Source of the DNA: Planctomycetota bacterium
Lineage (GTDB): Bacteria > Planctomycetota > UBA1135 > UBA2386
Assembly (NCBI GenBank): GCA_020638655.1
Contig: JACKIC010000003.1
Span: forward strand, 310,001-374,000
Length of the DNA stretch: 64,000 nucleotides
Reading direction: 5' to 3'
The stretch's first letter is position 1. Every line of letters starts with the position of its first letter. Under the pieces are notes generated by a model. That model saw only the letters and a list, made by a program, of their open reading frames with translations. It was not told the DNA's origin and made no database searches. A program made the translations under genes and the position numbers. Positions 42,529 through 51,356 of the stretch are shown piece by piece.

Positions 42529-43866
42529 TCAGCGCAGCTGCAGCGGCGCCCGGTCGCCGCTGCGGGCGACTTCCCGGATGTGCCCGTGCACCTGCATGGC
42601 TCGCGCGATGCACTGGTCGCTGTTGTGGTACTCGTAGCGGCCGAAGCGGCCGAAGGTGATGTAACCACTTTCGTCGAACCACTTCCGCACGCGGCCAATG
42701 CGGTCTTCGAACGCCAGGTCCTGATCGATGTAGGCGTATTCGTTGTCGCAGGCCTCGGCCAGTACGACGTGCTCGGGGCGCAGGATGCCGGCCTTGCCGA
42801 GCGCCGCGACCACGCCCTGTATCCAATTTGCATCGGGCCGCAACTCACCCCGGTGGGTCACCTCGGCGAGGAACGAGCCGTGGCCGGCCGGCGCGTTGTG
42901 GGGCGAGTAGTTGCTGAAGTAGGTGACCCGGTTGGTCGGCCCCTGATCGGCGAACGGCAGGTAGATCCAGCTCAGCGGGGGCAGCGGTTCGTCGAGCTTG
43001 ACGCCGATCATCAGGTTGACGAGGGAGATCGGGCGCAGCGCGCGGATGTCGGCGCGGACCTCGTCGGGGATCTCGGCGATCGCGGCCTCGATCTGCGGCA
43101 GGGGCACCGTGTTGACCACCAGGTCGAAGGCCTCGCCGTTGACCGCGAAACCGTCGCCGCGGCGCTCGACGCGTTCGACCGCGACACCGCACTGCAGGCG
43201 GAAGCCGCCGCCGTCGACGGTGCCGCGCACCATCGCCTCGAAGCCGCCGTGCTTGGGGAACCAGAACACCGACTGGTGGGTGTAGCCCTCGGTGTCGATG
43301 CCGATCGCCGACTTGAGGATGTCCTCGATCGGCGCCTCGGGCACGCGGCCCGCGACCCAGCCGCTGGCCATCTGCCGCAGGTCGCACTTCCAGATCTTCT
43401 CGTTGTACGGAACCATGAAGTGGCGCGCGAAGCCGTCGCCCATGCGCCACTGGATCCAGTCGCCGAAGTTGGCCGGGCACGGCGCGCCGCCCTTGCGGGC
43501 CGCGTAGGCCTCCACGTAGCCGGCCACGCAGTCGACGATCGCCTCCTTGGTCAGGTGGCCGACGCCGTTCTCGAACGGATAGGGCACCCAGCGGTCGTGC
43601 CAGCGGATCTTGGTGTTGCGCACGGTGCGCACCGTGCCGGCTTCGCCGCCGCAGCGCGCGATCTGCCAGTCGAGCACCTGCTGGTTCTTCGAGAAGACGA
43701 TGTGGCCGCCGGCCTCGTCGAAGGTGAAGTCGCCGTAGCGGCGGCTCTTGCACAGCCCGCCGGCGCGCTCGGATTTCTCGAGCACGAGCACGTCGTGACC
43801 GTCGGCGGCCAGCATGCGGGCCAGGGCGGCACCGGAGATGCCGCCGCCCAGGATGGCGATCTTCAA
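42529..43866 (-). CDS. FAD-dependent amine-oxidase-like protein, UDP-galactopyranose mutase-like
   Basis: The 445-residue flavoprotein starts at TTG 43866, supported by GGAG eight bases upstream (43875-43878) and by the position of the FAD motif (LKIAILGGGISGAALARMLAADGHDVLVLEK) right at the N-terminus. It then has GGLCKSRRYGDFTFDEAGGHIVFSKN, as in UDP-galactopyranose mutase and related protoporphyrinogen-oxidase-like proteins of sugar-polymer loci. PYPFENGVGHL, NFGDWIQWRMGDGFARHFMVPYNEKIW and FPKHGG fit the UGM relatives. Most likely it works on a nucleotide sugar for cell-surface glycan, but the UGM arginines cannot be assigned by eye. No sugar-nucleotide genes flank it. Confidence 0.8.
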   Translation of the reverse strand: MKIAILGGGISGAALARMLAADGHDVLVLEKSERAGGLCKSRRYGDFTFDEAGGHIVFSKNQQVLDWQIARCGGEAGTVRTVRNTKIRWHDRWVPYPFENGVGHLTKEAIVDCVAGYVEAYAARKGGAPCPANFGDWIQWRMGDGFARHFMVPYNEKIWKCDLRQMASGWVAGRVPEAPIEDILKSAIGIDTEGYTHQSVFWFPKHGGFEAMVRGTVDGGGFRLQCGVAVERVERRGDGFAVNGEAFDLVVNTVPLPQIEAAIAEIPDEVRADIRALRPISLVNLMIGVKLDEPLPPLSWIYLPFADQGPTNRVTYFSNYSPHNAPAGHGSFLAEVTHRGELRPDANWIQGVVAALGKAGILRPEHVVLAEACDNEYAYIDQDLAFEDRIGRVRKWFDESGYITFGRFGRYEYHNSDQCIARAMQVHGHIREVARSGDRAPLQLR

Positions 43867-43991
43867 ACGAGTGGCTCCGTCGAGGCGATCACGGCCGGGC
43901 AGTCTATCCCGGTGATCCTGCGGCTTGCCAGAATCGTCACCGCGCACATGCGTCGCGACGACGTTGTGCCGATGATGCCGCGCCCTTGCCG

Positions 43992-45173
43992 ATGCCGACT
44001 TCTTCCGCCGATGAGACCATCCACAGCGCCAGCCCGCGCGAGGGGCTCGCGGTCGTCGCGCTCGCGCTCGCTGCGTTCTCGCTGAACCTGAACACCAACG
44101 TGCTCGGCGCGCTGTTGCCGTTCGTGCGCGAAGACCTCGGCCTCGAGGACGGGGCTGGTAAGGTCCTGGTAGCTGCGGCCGCCGCCGGGTCGGCGCTGGG
44201 CGCGCTCGCAGTCGGGCCGCTCGCCGCCGCCTGGGGTCGGCGCCGCATGCTGGTGGTGGGGTTGTCGCTGTTCACGGCGGCGAGCGTCGCGCACCTGTGG
44301 GCGGCGTCGTTCTTCTGGTTCGCGCTGCTGCGCGGGGTGTCGGGCGTGGCCGTGGGGGTCGCCTACGCGGCGGCGTCGGCGCTCGTCGCCGAGGTCGTGC
44401 CGTACGAACGGCGCGGCGGCGCGCTCGGTCGCTTCACCGCGGGCATGTTCCTGGCGATCCCGATCGGCATGCCCTTGTCGGTGGTACTGGCCAACCACGG
44501 GGCCTGGCGCGGCATCTTCCTGGTGCAGGCGGCGATCGGTGGCCTGGCCTGCTGGTGGTCGCTGCGGGCGGTGCCGGTGACCGCGGCCGTCGAGCAGCGC
44601 GGCTCGACGCGCGCCGTGTTGCGCAACGGACCGGCGATGGCCGCGTTGCTGGCGACGCTGCTGCACGTGGGCTCGTTCTTCACCACGGTGCAGCTGGCGA
44701 CCTCGTGGCTCGACGACACCGGCCGCGTCGCCAAGGAGGACCAGATCTGGGTCTGGGTGGCGCTCGGCACGTGTTCGGTGTTGGGCAGCGCGCTGCTCGG
44801 CCGCGCCGCCGATCGCTACGGCAAGCGCGCCTTCGTGCTCGCCACCTCGGTGGTCCTGGTGCTCTGCTTCGGGCTGCTCGCGCGCGAACCCGAGGCGCTG
44901 CCGCTGGCGGCCGTCGGCGTGCTGCTCGCGGTCGTGGCGGCGGCGCGCACCGGGCCGCTGCAGGCGCTGGTCTCCGGGTTGGTGCCCGCGCACGAACTCG
45001 GCGCGCTGATGGGGATGCGCGGGTTCGCGATGCAGATGGGGGTCGCGGGCTTCGCCCTGGCGGCCGTGCCGATCGGTGCGCAGGCGGGCTTCTCGGGCGT
45101 CCTCTGGTTCGCCGCGGCCTGCCAGGTGCTGTCGTATCTGGCGATCCGCGTCGGCGTGCGGAGGGCGCGCTAG
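43992..45173 (+). CDS. MFS transporter
   Basis: A 393-residue membrane protein with twelve predicted helices from ATG 43992 (a TTG six bases upstream is possible). The hallmark loop between helices 2 and 3 appears as GPLAAAWGRRRMLVVG, and a second related loop as GRAADRYGKRAFVL between helices 8 and 9. It resembles drug or sugar-efflux MFS proteins of the AraJ/EmrB-like 12-helix type; the substrate cannot be told. Two bases after its stop comes the binding-protein-like gene, so they share a transcript. It is divergent from the flavoprotein gene across 125 bases. Confidence 0.88.
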   Translation: MPTSSADETIHSASPREGLAVVALALAAFSLNLNTNVLGALLPFVREDLGLEDGAGKVLVAAAAAGSALGALAVGPLAAAWGRRRMLVVGLSLFTAASVAHLWAASFFWFALLRGVSGVAVGVAYAAASALVAEVVPYERRGGALGRFTAGMFLAIPIGMPLSVVLANHGAWRGIFLVQAAIGGLACWWSLRAVPVTAAVEQRGSTRAVLRNGPAMAALLATLLHVGSFFTTVQLATSWLDDTGRVAKEDQIWVWVALGTCSVLGSALLGRAADRYGKRAFVLATSVVLVLCFGLLAREPEALPLAAVGVLLAVVAAARTGPLQALVSGLVPAHELGALMGMRGFAMQMGVAGFALAAVPIGAQAGFSGVLWFAAACQVLSYLAIRVGVRRAR

Positions 45174-45175
45174 AG

Positions 45176-46135
45176 GTGCGCTGGTTCCTCGGTCTCTTGT
45201 CGGTCGGCGCCGCGGCGCCGTGGTCGCCGGCGCAGGAACCGCTGCTCGCGCTCGCGCCGCAGATCTACGTCGAGCCGCTCGCGGCGCTGCTGCCGTCGGT
45301 GCTCGATCGGCCGGTGCAGGTCGCGGCGATCGAGGCGGCGGCGCCCGACGCAGCGGCGGCGCTGTGGCTGGTCGACGAATGGACGCTGATGCGCGATGCG
45401 GCGGCGGCGAAGGCGGCGACGGCGCAGGACGGGCAGCTGTTCCTGCCGTTCGCGGTCGACCACGTGCTCGTCGCGGACGAGAGCCTCGGCCCGCGGCGCA
45501 GCTGGACCTGGCAGGACCTCGCGCTCGCTCCAGAGCTGCACGATCGGCTGGCCCTCGTCGATCCGGCGGCCGACGGCGGTGCGTGGGCGGCGATGCTGCG
45601 AGCCGAGCTGCAGCGCGGCGGTTCTCGCGGCGACGTGCTGGCGCTGTGGACCACCCTCGACGCGCGCGCCGGCCGGCTGTTCGGAGGCCACGCCGCGGCC
45701 GGTGAAGCGTTGGCCGCGGGTCGTGTACTCGGCTGGGTCGCCCCGCGCGGCTACGCCCTGCGGTGGCCGGCGCCCGCCGGCCGCGACCTGGTCCGGCACG
45801 AGATCGCCGCTTCCCGCGTTCGTCTCGGCGTGCTCGTGCGGCCCGCTGCCGACGCCGCGTGGCGGGGGCTGCTCGCCGGGCTCGGCGACGAAGCCCTGCG
45901 CGACATCGCCAGGGCCGCGGGTGTCGACCTCGCCGCGCCCGGTGTGCCGGCGCTGCCTGCCGATCTCGCCGCGGACCTGTCCGCGGCGTTCGACGCCCAG
46001 GTGCGCGGCCGCGGCCGGGGCGTCGAGGACCTGGCCGACTGGATCGACCTCGCGTTCGCGGTCGGCTCACTCGCGCTGTTGCTGTTCGTGTGGCGGCGCT
46101 TGCGGCGGGCGGAGCCAGGGAATGTCTCCTCGTAG
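45176..46135 (+). CDS. Extracellular solute-binding-like protein with C-terminal membrane helix
   Basis: GTG 45176 opens a 319-residue protein with an N-terminal hydrophobic signal (FLGLLSVGAAAPWSPAQ) and a C-terminal helix (LAFAVGSLALLLFVWRRLRR), so it is probably anchored and periplasmic. The middle has a type-2 periplasmic-binding layout: FLPFAVDHVLVADES, SWTWQDLALAPELHDRLALVDPAADGGAWAAML (compare the W-x-DL...x-K/R-LALxDPxxSG of ABC iron/phosphonate-binding proteins), and AAGRVLGWVAPRGYAL. This is inference from pattern; no ABC permease is next to it. It follows the MFS gene by two bases. Confidence 0.65.
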   Translation: MRWFLGLLSVGAAAPWSPAQEPLLALAPQIYVEPLAALLPSVLDRPVQVAAIEAAAPDAAAALWLVDEWTLMRDAAAAKAATAQDGQLFLPFAVDHVLVADESLGPRRSWTWQDLALAPELHDRLALVDPAADGGAWAAMLRAELQRGGSRGDVLALWTTLDARAGRLFGGHAAAGEALAAGRVLGWVAPRGYALRWPAPAGRDLVRHEIAASRVRLGVLVRPAADAAWRGLLAGLGDEALRDIARAAGVDLAAPGVPALPADLAADLSAAFDAQVRGRGRGVEDLADWIDLAFAVGSLALLLFVWRRLRRAEPGNVSS

Positions 46136-46204
46136 GTTGGCGCCGTTGCCACGGTCTCGTAGAGGCTGCGCTGGTCGCGCCCTTTTTCGCCCGTGTCTCG
46201 CCCG

Positions 46205-47293
46205 ATGAAGCCAACCAAGCTGCCGTTCCTCGCCGTCCTCGCCTTCGCCGCCGCCTGCGCCTCACCGAACCGCGCCTACCTCGTCGACCTCGGCGACACC
46301 GTGGTCAGCTCCCGCACCGCGGACAACGGCGACAAGGAGACCTTCGTCGTCACCAGGGGCAGCGGCGGCGATGCCGAGTTGCGCCGGGTGGTCGAGTCGG
46401 CGCGCAGCCGGCCGATGCTCGGCGTGCGCACGGTCGAGCTCGACAAGGACGCCGCGCAGGAGCGCGGCGTCAAGCCGTACTCGGGCCTGCTGGTGAAGTC
46501 GGTGACCAGGGACGGCGGCGCCGCGGAGGCCGGCATCGTCGCCGGTGACGTGCTGCTCGCGGCGGACGAGCAGGAACTCGTCTACCAGGCGCAGCTGACG
46601 AAGCTGGCCGGTTCCCTGGCGCCGGATCAGCAGGTGCGCATCGCACTGCTGCGCGGTCAGGATCGCATCGAGCGCACCGTGCGCGTCACCGCGAGCCCCG
46701 TCGAGCCGTCGCGCGTGGAGCACGTGATCCCGCTGACCGAGTCGAGCTACACCGTCGGGCCGTACGCCGGCGTGCGGCTGCTCGGCGTGCCCGAACCCTA
46801 CAACCGCGAGCTGTTCGGCGACGGCAACGGCGTGGTGATCAGCCGCGTCGAGCTCGGTTCGCCGGCCTGGGTCGCCGGGCTGCGCGACGGCGATCTGGTC
46901 GAGTCGATCGACGGCGGGCCGGTGCCGCCGCTCGAGGACCTGGCGCACCTGATCGCCGAGCGCGGCGAGCAGCGCGGCGAGATGCAGTGGCAGGTGACGC
47001 GCGGCCGCGGCAAGAGCTTCGCGACGACCTTCTCGCTCTACGACTACCGCGACGGCAGCGACGTGCACGTGCCGCTGCTGCTGAACATCGACGACGGTGT
47101 CGCCTACGACCGGTGGGCGGTCGGACCGTTCGGTCTGGTGATGAGCAGTCGCACGAGCTACGTCTCGCCGACCCCGACCCGGCAGGCCGAGACCCGCAAC
47201 GAGTTCAGCGCGCTGCTGGGGCTGTTCTGCGTCGACTCCGGGCCGCGCGACACCTCGGTGCGCCTGCTCTGGATCATCCGCTTCGACACCTGA
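46205..47293 (+). CDS. PDZ-domain lipoprotein
   Basis: A 362-residue lipoprotein from ATG 46205: signal (KLPFLAVLAFAAAC) with lipobox FAAAC, Cys at about residue 18. Two PDZ-like domains can be seen, the first near 70-165 (PMLGVRTVELD ... GLLVKSVTRDGGAAEAGIVAGDVLLAADEQEL) and the second near 190-280 (YAGVRLLG ... VVISRVELGSPAWVAGLRDGDLVESIDGGPV). The C-terminus (DYRDGSDVHVPLLLNIDDGVAYDRWAVGPFGLVMSS) is a beta region of unknown type. There is no protease domain, so it may present or sense peptides at the membrane. It converges on mutM with 13 bases between. Confidence 0.8.
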   Translation: MKPTKLPFLAVLAFAAACASPNRAYLVDLGDTVVSSRTADNGDKETFVVTRGSGGDAELRRVVESARSRPMLGVRTVELDKDAAQERGVKPYSGLLVKSVTRDGGAAEAGIVAGDVLLAADEQELVYQAQLTKLAGSLAPDQQVRIALLRGQDRIERTVRVTASPVEPSRVEHVIPLTESSYTVGPYAGVRLLGVPEPYNRELFGDGNGVVISRVELGSPAWVAGLRDGDLVESIDGGPVPPLEDLAHLIAERGEQRGEMQWQVTRGRGKSFATTFSLYDYRDGSDVHVPLLLNIDDGVAYDRWAVGPFGLVMSSRTSYVSPTPTRQAETRNEFSALLGLFCVDSGPRDTSVRLLWIIRFDT

Positions 47294-47306
47294 GCGACGC
47301 CCGCCT

Positions 47307-48146
47307 TCACCGCTGGCAGCCCGCGCACCAGTAGGTGCTGCGGCCGCCGTCGGTGGTGCGGCGGATGGTGGCGCCGCAGCGCCGGCAGGCCTCGCCGCCG
47401 CGCTCGTAGACCGCCAGCTCGCGCGCGAAGAAGCCGGCGTCCTCGGCGACGCCGACGTAGTCGCGGAACGAGGTGCCGCCGGCCGCGATCGCCGCCTGCA
47501 GCACCTCCTTGACCGCGAGGGCCAGCGCGTCGCACTCGCGGCGGGTCAGCGATCCCGCGGCGCGCCGCGGCCGCACCCCGGCGCGCCAGCAGGCCTCGCT
47601 CGCGTAGATGTTGCCGACGCCGACGACCACGGCGGCGTTCATGAGCAGGATCTTGACCGCGACCTTGCGCTTGCGCGTCGCCGCGAACAGGAAGGCGCCG
47701 TCGAAGCCGGGCTCGAGCGGCTCGACGCCCAGGCGCTCGAGCAGCGGGTGCTGCGCCAGCGTCGCCGCGGCGGCGACGTCGAGCGCGCCGAAGCGCCGCG
47801 GGTCCACGAAGCGCAGCAGCCGGTCGCCGAAGTCGATGCGCCAGTGTTCGTGGCGACGGAACTCGGGCGGCGCCGCGCGCGGCCGCTTCACGTCGACGAA
47901 CAGCCGGCCGGTCATGCCCAGGTGCACGAGCAGCACGGGCGCGGCCGCGCCGTCGAAGTGCAGCTGCAGATACTTCGACCGCCGGTCCACCTTCCGGCAG
48001 GTGTGGCCGGCCAGCGCCTCGACCGCGGCGACCGGGATCGGCCAGCGCAGGTCGCCGCGGCGCAGCTCGACGGCCCGCACGCGGCGCCCGACGACGTGGG
48101 GGCGCACGCCGCGGCACACGGTTTCGACTTCGGGCAGCTCGGGCAA
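47307..48146 (-). CDS. mutM: Formamidopyrimidine-DNA glycosylase
   Basis: Fpg/MutM removes 8-oxoguanine and other oxidised purines and nicks the site. The TTG at 48144-48146 is the likely start: it gives Met then PELPEVETV, placing the catalytic Pro2 directly after the initiator. Longer starts would bury that proline and inactivate the enzyme. Other features: Glu3 of PE, the DNA-binding VHLGMTGRL and HxH loop region, the helix-two-turn-helix VGVGNIYASEACW, and the C-terminal zinc finger CRRC...CAGC. From this start it has 279 residues, within the usual 270-280. No good ribosome-binding site precedes the TTG, so translation may be weak. Confidence 0.93.
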   Translation of the reverse strand: MPELPEVETVCRGVRPHVVGRRVRAVELRRGDLRWPIPVAAVEALAGHTCRKVDRRSKYLQLHFDGAAAPVLLVHLGMTGRLFVDVKRPRAAPPEFRRHEHWRIDFGDRLLRFVDPRRFGALDVAAAATLAQHPLLERLGVEPLEPGFDGAFLFAATRKRKVAVKILLMNAAVVVGVGNIYASEACWRAGVRPRRAAGSLTRRECDALALAVKEVLQAAIAAGGTSFRDYVGVAEDAGFFARELAVYERGGEACRRCGATIRRTTDGGRSTYWCAGCQR

Positions 48147-48240
48147 GGCGGTGGTGGGGGGATCGGAGTATCGGGTGCGATGCGGCGCCCGGGCCGCTAG
48201 CATGCCGCGCCGATTTCGGCCTTCTAACCCTCAGTTGCCA

Positions 48241-48675
48241 ATGCCCTCCGTCCCGCCGGTCGCCGGCCTGCACCACATCGGTATCGCCGTGACCTCCCTC
48301 GACGAGGCCCTGCCCCGCTGGACCGGTTTCGGCCTGGTCCTGCAGTCGATCGAGGAGGTGCCGACCGAGCAGGTGCGGGTCGCGGTGCTGCTCGCCGGCA
48401 CGACCCGGATCGAGCTGCTCGAACCGACCGGCCCCGACTCGCCGATCGCTCAGTTCCTGGGTAAGCGCGGGCCCGGCATCCACCACCTCGCCTTCGGCGT
48501 GGGGGACTGTCAGGTGCAGATGGACGCCCTGGCCGCGGCCGGCGCGCCGCTGCTCGGCAGCGCACCCCGGCCCGGCGCGCACGACTGCAAGGTCGCGTTC
48601 GTGCACCCCAGGCACCTGCTCGGCGTGCTCGCCGAACTCGTCGAGGACCCACACGCCACGGATCACAACCCATGA
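48241..48675 (+). CDS. mce: Methylmalonyl-CoA epimerase
   Basis: A 144-residue VOC-fold protein. Methylmalonyl-CoA epimerase interconverts the (S) and (R) isomers in propionyl-CoA metabolism. Metal ligand positions are filled: a histidine in GLHHIGIAV (about 12), the middle His in GIHHLAFGV, and the C-terminal Glu in LGVLAELVE. IELLEPTGPDSPIAQFLGKRG is the hallmark segment of this epimerase. Its stop overlaps the ATG of pccB by four bases (ATGA at 48672), so it is coupled to the carboxylase, which supports the assignment. A methylmalonyl-CoA mutase is not in the window. Confidence 0.9.
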   Translation: MPSVPPVAGLHHIGIAVTSLDEALPRWTGFGLVLQSIEEVPTEQVRVAVLLAGTTRIELLEPTGPDSPIAQFLGKRGPGIHHLAFGVGDCQVQMDALAAAGAPLLGSAPRPGAHDCKVAFVHPRHLLGVLAELVEDPHATDHNP

Positions 48676-50222
48676 CCGACCCGATCGAAAAGCTCTCCGA
48701 GCTGCGCGACCGCTCGCTGCTCGGCGGCGGCCAAGACCGCATCGACGCCCAACACGCCAAGGGCAAGCTGACCGCGCGCGAGCGCATCGACCTGCTGGTC
48801 GACGCCGGCACCTTCACCGAGATCGACCGCTTCGTGACGCACCGCTGCCGCGACTTCGGCATGGACGCGGAGAAGAACCAGATCCTCGGCGACGGCGTGG
48901 TCACCGGCAGCGCGCGCATCGACGGCCGCCCGGTCTACCTCTACTCGCAGGACTTCACGGTGTTCGGCGGCAGTCTGTCGGAGACCCACGCCGCCAAGAT
49001 CTGCAAGATCATGGACCTGGCCGTGAAGATGGGCGTGCCCGTCGTCGGCCTCAACGACTCGGGCGGCGCGCGCATCCAGGAAGGTGTCGTGTCGCTCGGC
49101 GGCTACGCCGACATCTTCCTGCGCAACACGATGGCCAGCGGCGTGGTGCCGCAGCTCAGCGCCATCATGGGGCCCTGCGCCGGCGGCGCGGTCTACAGCC
49201 CGGCGATCACCGACTTCATCCTCATGGTGGAGGGTACGAGCTTCATGCACATCACCGGGCCCGACGTGGTCAAGACGGTGACGCACGAGGACACCACCAG
49301 CGAGGACCTCGGCGGCGCGCGCGTGCACAGCGAGGTCTCCGGCGTGGCTCACTTCACCGCGCCGGACGACGGGGCCTGCCTGCTGCAGCTGCGCGAGCTG
49401 CTGTCCTACCTGCCGCTCAACAACGGCGAGGACCCGCCGTTCAAAGCCACCGAGGACGACCCCAACCGCATGGACGAGTCGCTCGACACGATCGTGCCGG
49501 CGGCCAGCGACCAGCCCTACGAGATGCGGCAGGTGGTCAAGAAGATCGTCGACGACGGCAAGTTCTTCGAGGTGCACGCGCGCTTCGCCAAGAACATCGT
49601 CGTCGGCTTCGCGCGCCTCGGCGGGCGCGTGGTGGGCATCGTCGGCAACCAGCCGGCCTACCTCGCCGGCGTGCTCGACATCAAGGCGAGCCTCAAGGGG
49701 GCGCGCTTCATCCGCTTCTGCGACGCGTTCAACATCCCGCTGGTGACCTTCGAGGACGTGCCGGGCTTCCTGCCGGGCACCGACCAGGAGTGGGGCGGCA
49801 TCATCACGCACGGCGCCAAGCTGCTCTACGCCTATTGCGAGGCCACCGTGCCCAAGATCACGGTGATCACGCGCAAGGCCTACGGCGGCGCCTACGACGT
49901 GATGAACAGCAAGCACATCCGCGCCGACCTCAACCTCGCGTGGCCGTCGGCCGAGATCGCGGTGATGGGGGCGGAGGGCGCGGCCAAGATCGTGTTCCGG
50001 CGTGAGATCGCCGCGGCCAAGGACCCCGCGGCCGAGGAGAAGCGCCTCGTCGCCGACTACAAGGCCAAGTTCGCCAACCCCTACCAGGCGGCGGCGCGCG
50101 GCTACATCGACGACGTGATCGAGCCGCGCCGCACCCGGCCGATGCTGATCCAGGCGCTCGAACTGCTGCGCAGCAAGCGCGACAGCAACCCGCCCAAGAA
50201 GCACGGCAACATCCCGCTCTGA
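48672..50222 (+). CDS. pccB: Propionyl-CoA carboxylase beta subunit (carboxyltransferase)
   Basis: A 516-residue acyl-CoA carboxylase beta chain, the usual length. It transfers carboxyl from biotin to propionyl-CoA, giving (S)-methylmalonyl-CoA. Family blocks include GGGQDRIDAQHAKGKLTARERIDLL, the acyl-CoA oxyanion hole region LNDSGGARIQEGV, GPCAGGAVYSPAITDFI, ITGPDVVKTVTHE, and in the C-terminal half VPGFLPGTDQEWGGIITHGAKLLYAY, AYGGAYDVMNSKHIRAD, and AVMGAEGAAKIVFR. The epimerase gene overlaps its start. Biotin carboxylase and carrier are 2.6 kb downstream, with two opposite-strand genes between. Acetyl-CoA specificity cannot be excluded, but the linked epimerase makes propionyl-CoA the better guess. 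Confidence 0.95.
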   Translation: MTDPIEKLSELRDRSLLGGGQDRIDAQHAKGKLTARERIDLLVDAGTFTEIDRFVTHRCRDFGMDAEKNQILGDGVVTGSARIDGRPVYLYSQDFTVFGGSLSETHAAKICKIMDLAVKMGVPVVGLNDSGGARIQEGVVSLGGYADIFLRNTMASGVVPQLSAIMGPCAGGAVYSPAITDFILMVEGTSFMHITGPDVVKTVTHEDTTSEDLGGARVHSEVSGVAHFTAPDDGACLLQLRELLSYLPLNNGEDPPFKATEDDPNRMDESLDTIVPAASDQPYEMRQVVKKIVDDGKFFEVHARFAKNIVVGFARLGGRVVGIVGNQPAYLAGVLDIKASLKGARFIRFCDAFNIPLVTFEDVPGFLPGTDQEWGGIITHGAKLLYAYCEATVPKITVITRKAYGGAYDVMNSKHIRADLNLAWPSAEIAVMGAEGAAKIVFRREIAAAKDPAAEEKRLVADYKAKFANPYQAAARGYIDDVIEPRRTRPMLIQALELLRSKRDSNPPKKHGNIPL

Positions 50223-50238
50223 GCGGCCGCGCCGCCCC

Positions 50239-51312
50239 TCACAGCTCGATCGTGCGTCCTTCGCGGGCCGCGCGATCCGCCGCGAGCACGATGCGCAGGC
50301 TGTTGACGGCGTCGGCGAGGTGGTCCGCGAGGTCCACGTCCTCGCGGATCGCCCGCAGCAGGAACTGCTGCTCGCGCAGGCACAGGCCGTCGTGGTCGGG
50401 TTCGTCGGTGGTGTCGAGCCACTCGTCCGCGCGCACGAACTGGTCGGCCGCGTCCCGGTCCTGCCAATGCACGCGCAGGGTGTTGGTCTTGGTGTGCGAA
50501 TCGACGTCGGCGCTGCCCTGCTGGCGCTCGCCCTGGCGGTCGACGATCGACACGCAGCCCTTGGGGCCGACCACGTCCTTCACGAAGTAGGCGACCTCGC
50601 TCATCATCGGACCCCAGCCGGCCTCGTACCAGCCGACCGAGCCGTCCTCGAACGTGACCTGCAGCTGGCCGTAGTTGTACATGCCGGGCTGCAGCTCGTC
50701 GGACAGGCGCGCCTGGATGGCGCTGACGCGCACCGGCCGGCTGCGCGTCATCTGGCACATCACGTCGACGTAGTGCACGCCGCAGTCGACGATCGGCGAC
50801 ATCGAGTTCATCAGCGCCTTGTGCGTCGCCCAGTCCTTGCCGCGGCTCTGCTGGTTGAGGTTCATGCGCATCACCAGCGGCTTGCCGAGGGTTTGCGCGA
50901 CCTCGATGAACTTCTGCCAGGCCGGGTGCACGCGCAGGATGTAGCCGACGACGACCTTGCGGCCGTGCTCGCGCGCCAGGTCGACGATCTGCTGCGCCTC
51001 TTCGACGGACTCCGCCAGCGGCTTCTCGACGAACAGGTGCGAGCCGCCGCGCAGCGCGGTGCGCGCGATCGCGGCGTGGGTGTCCGGATAGGTGTTGATG
51101 GACACGACGTCGGGGCGCGTCGCCGCATAGGCGGCCTCGAAGTCGGCGAAGGTGGCGGCGCCGCCGAGCTCGGCCGCGAGTCGGTCGCGCGAGGCCGCGC
51201 CGCGGCTGACCAGGCCGACGATCTCGAAGTCGTCGCGCAGGTGGTGGTAGGCGCGGGCGTGCGAGGTGCCCATGTTGCCGCAGCCGACGACGAGGACGCG
51301 TTGTCGAGTCAT
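50239..51312 (-). CDS. Gfo/Idh/MocA-family oxidoreductase
   Basis: A 357-residue NAD(P)-dependent sugar or inositol dehydrogenase-like protein from ATG 51312 (GTG 51318 is also possible). It has a Rossmann domain starting VLVVGCGNMGTSHARAYHHL, then DVVSINTYPDTHAAIARTAL and the EKP motif (FVEKPLAES). The C-terminal alpha/beta domain has NSMSPIVDCGVHYVDVM, where HxxD provides the catalytic histidine. The substrate is unknown. It lies on the opposite strand between pccB and pccA, with no functional link seen. Confidence 0.9.
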   Translation of the reverse strand: MTRQRVLVVGCGNMGTSHARAYHHLRDDFEIVGLVSRGAASRDRLAAELGGAATFADFEAAYAATRPDVVSINTYPDTHAAIARTALRGGSHLFVEKPLAESVEEAQQIVDLAREHGRKVVVGYILRVHPAWQKFIEVAQTLGKPLVMRMNLNQQSRGKDWATHKALMNSMSPIVDCGVHYVDVMCQMTRSRPVRVSAIQARLSDELQPGMYNYGQLQVTFEDGSVGWYEAGWGPMMSEVAYFVKDVVGPKGCVSIVDRQGERQQGSADVDSHTKTNTLRVHWQDRDAADQFVRADEWLDTTDEPDHDGLCLREQQFLLRAIREDVDLADHLADAVNSLRIVLAADRAAREGRTIEL

Positions 51313-51356
51313 GCGCACGTTCTAGCGCCGCCCCGCCCGCAGCCCAACTGCGTTCG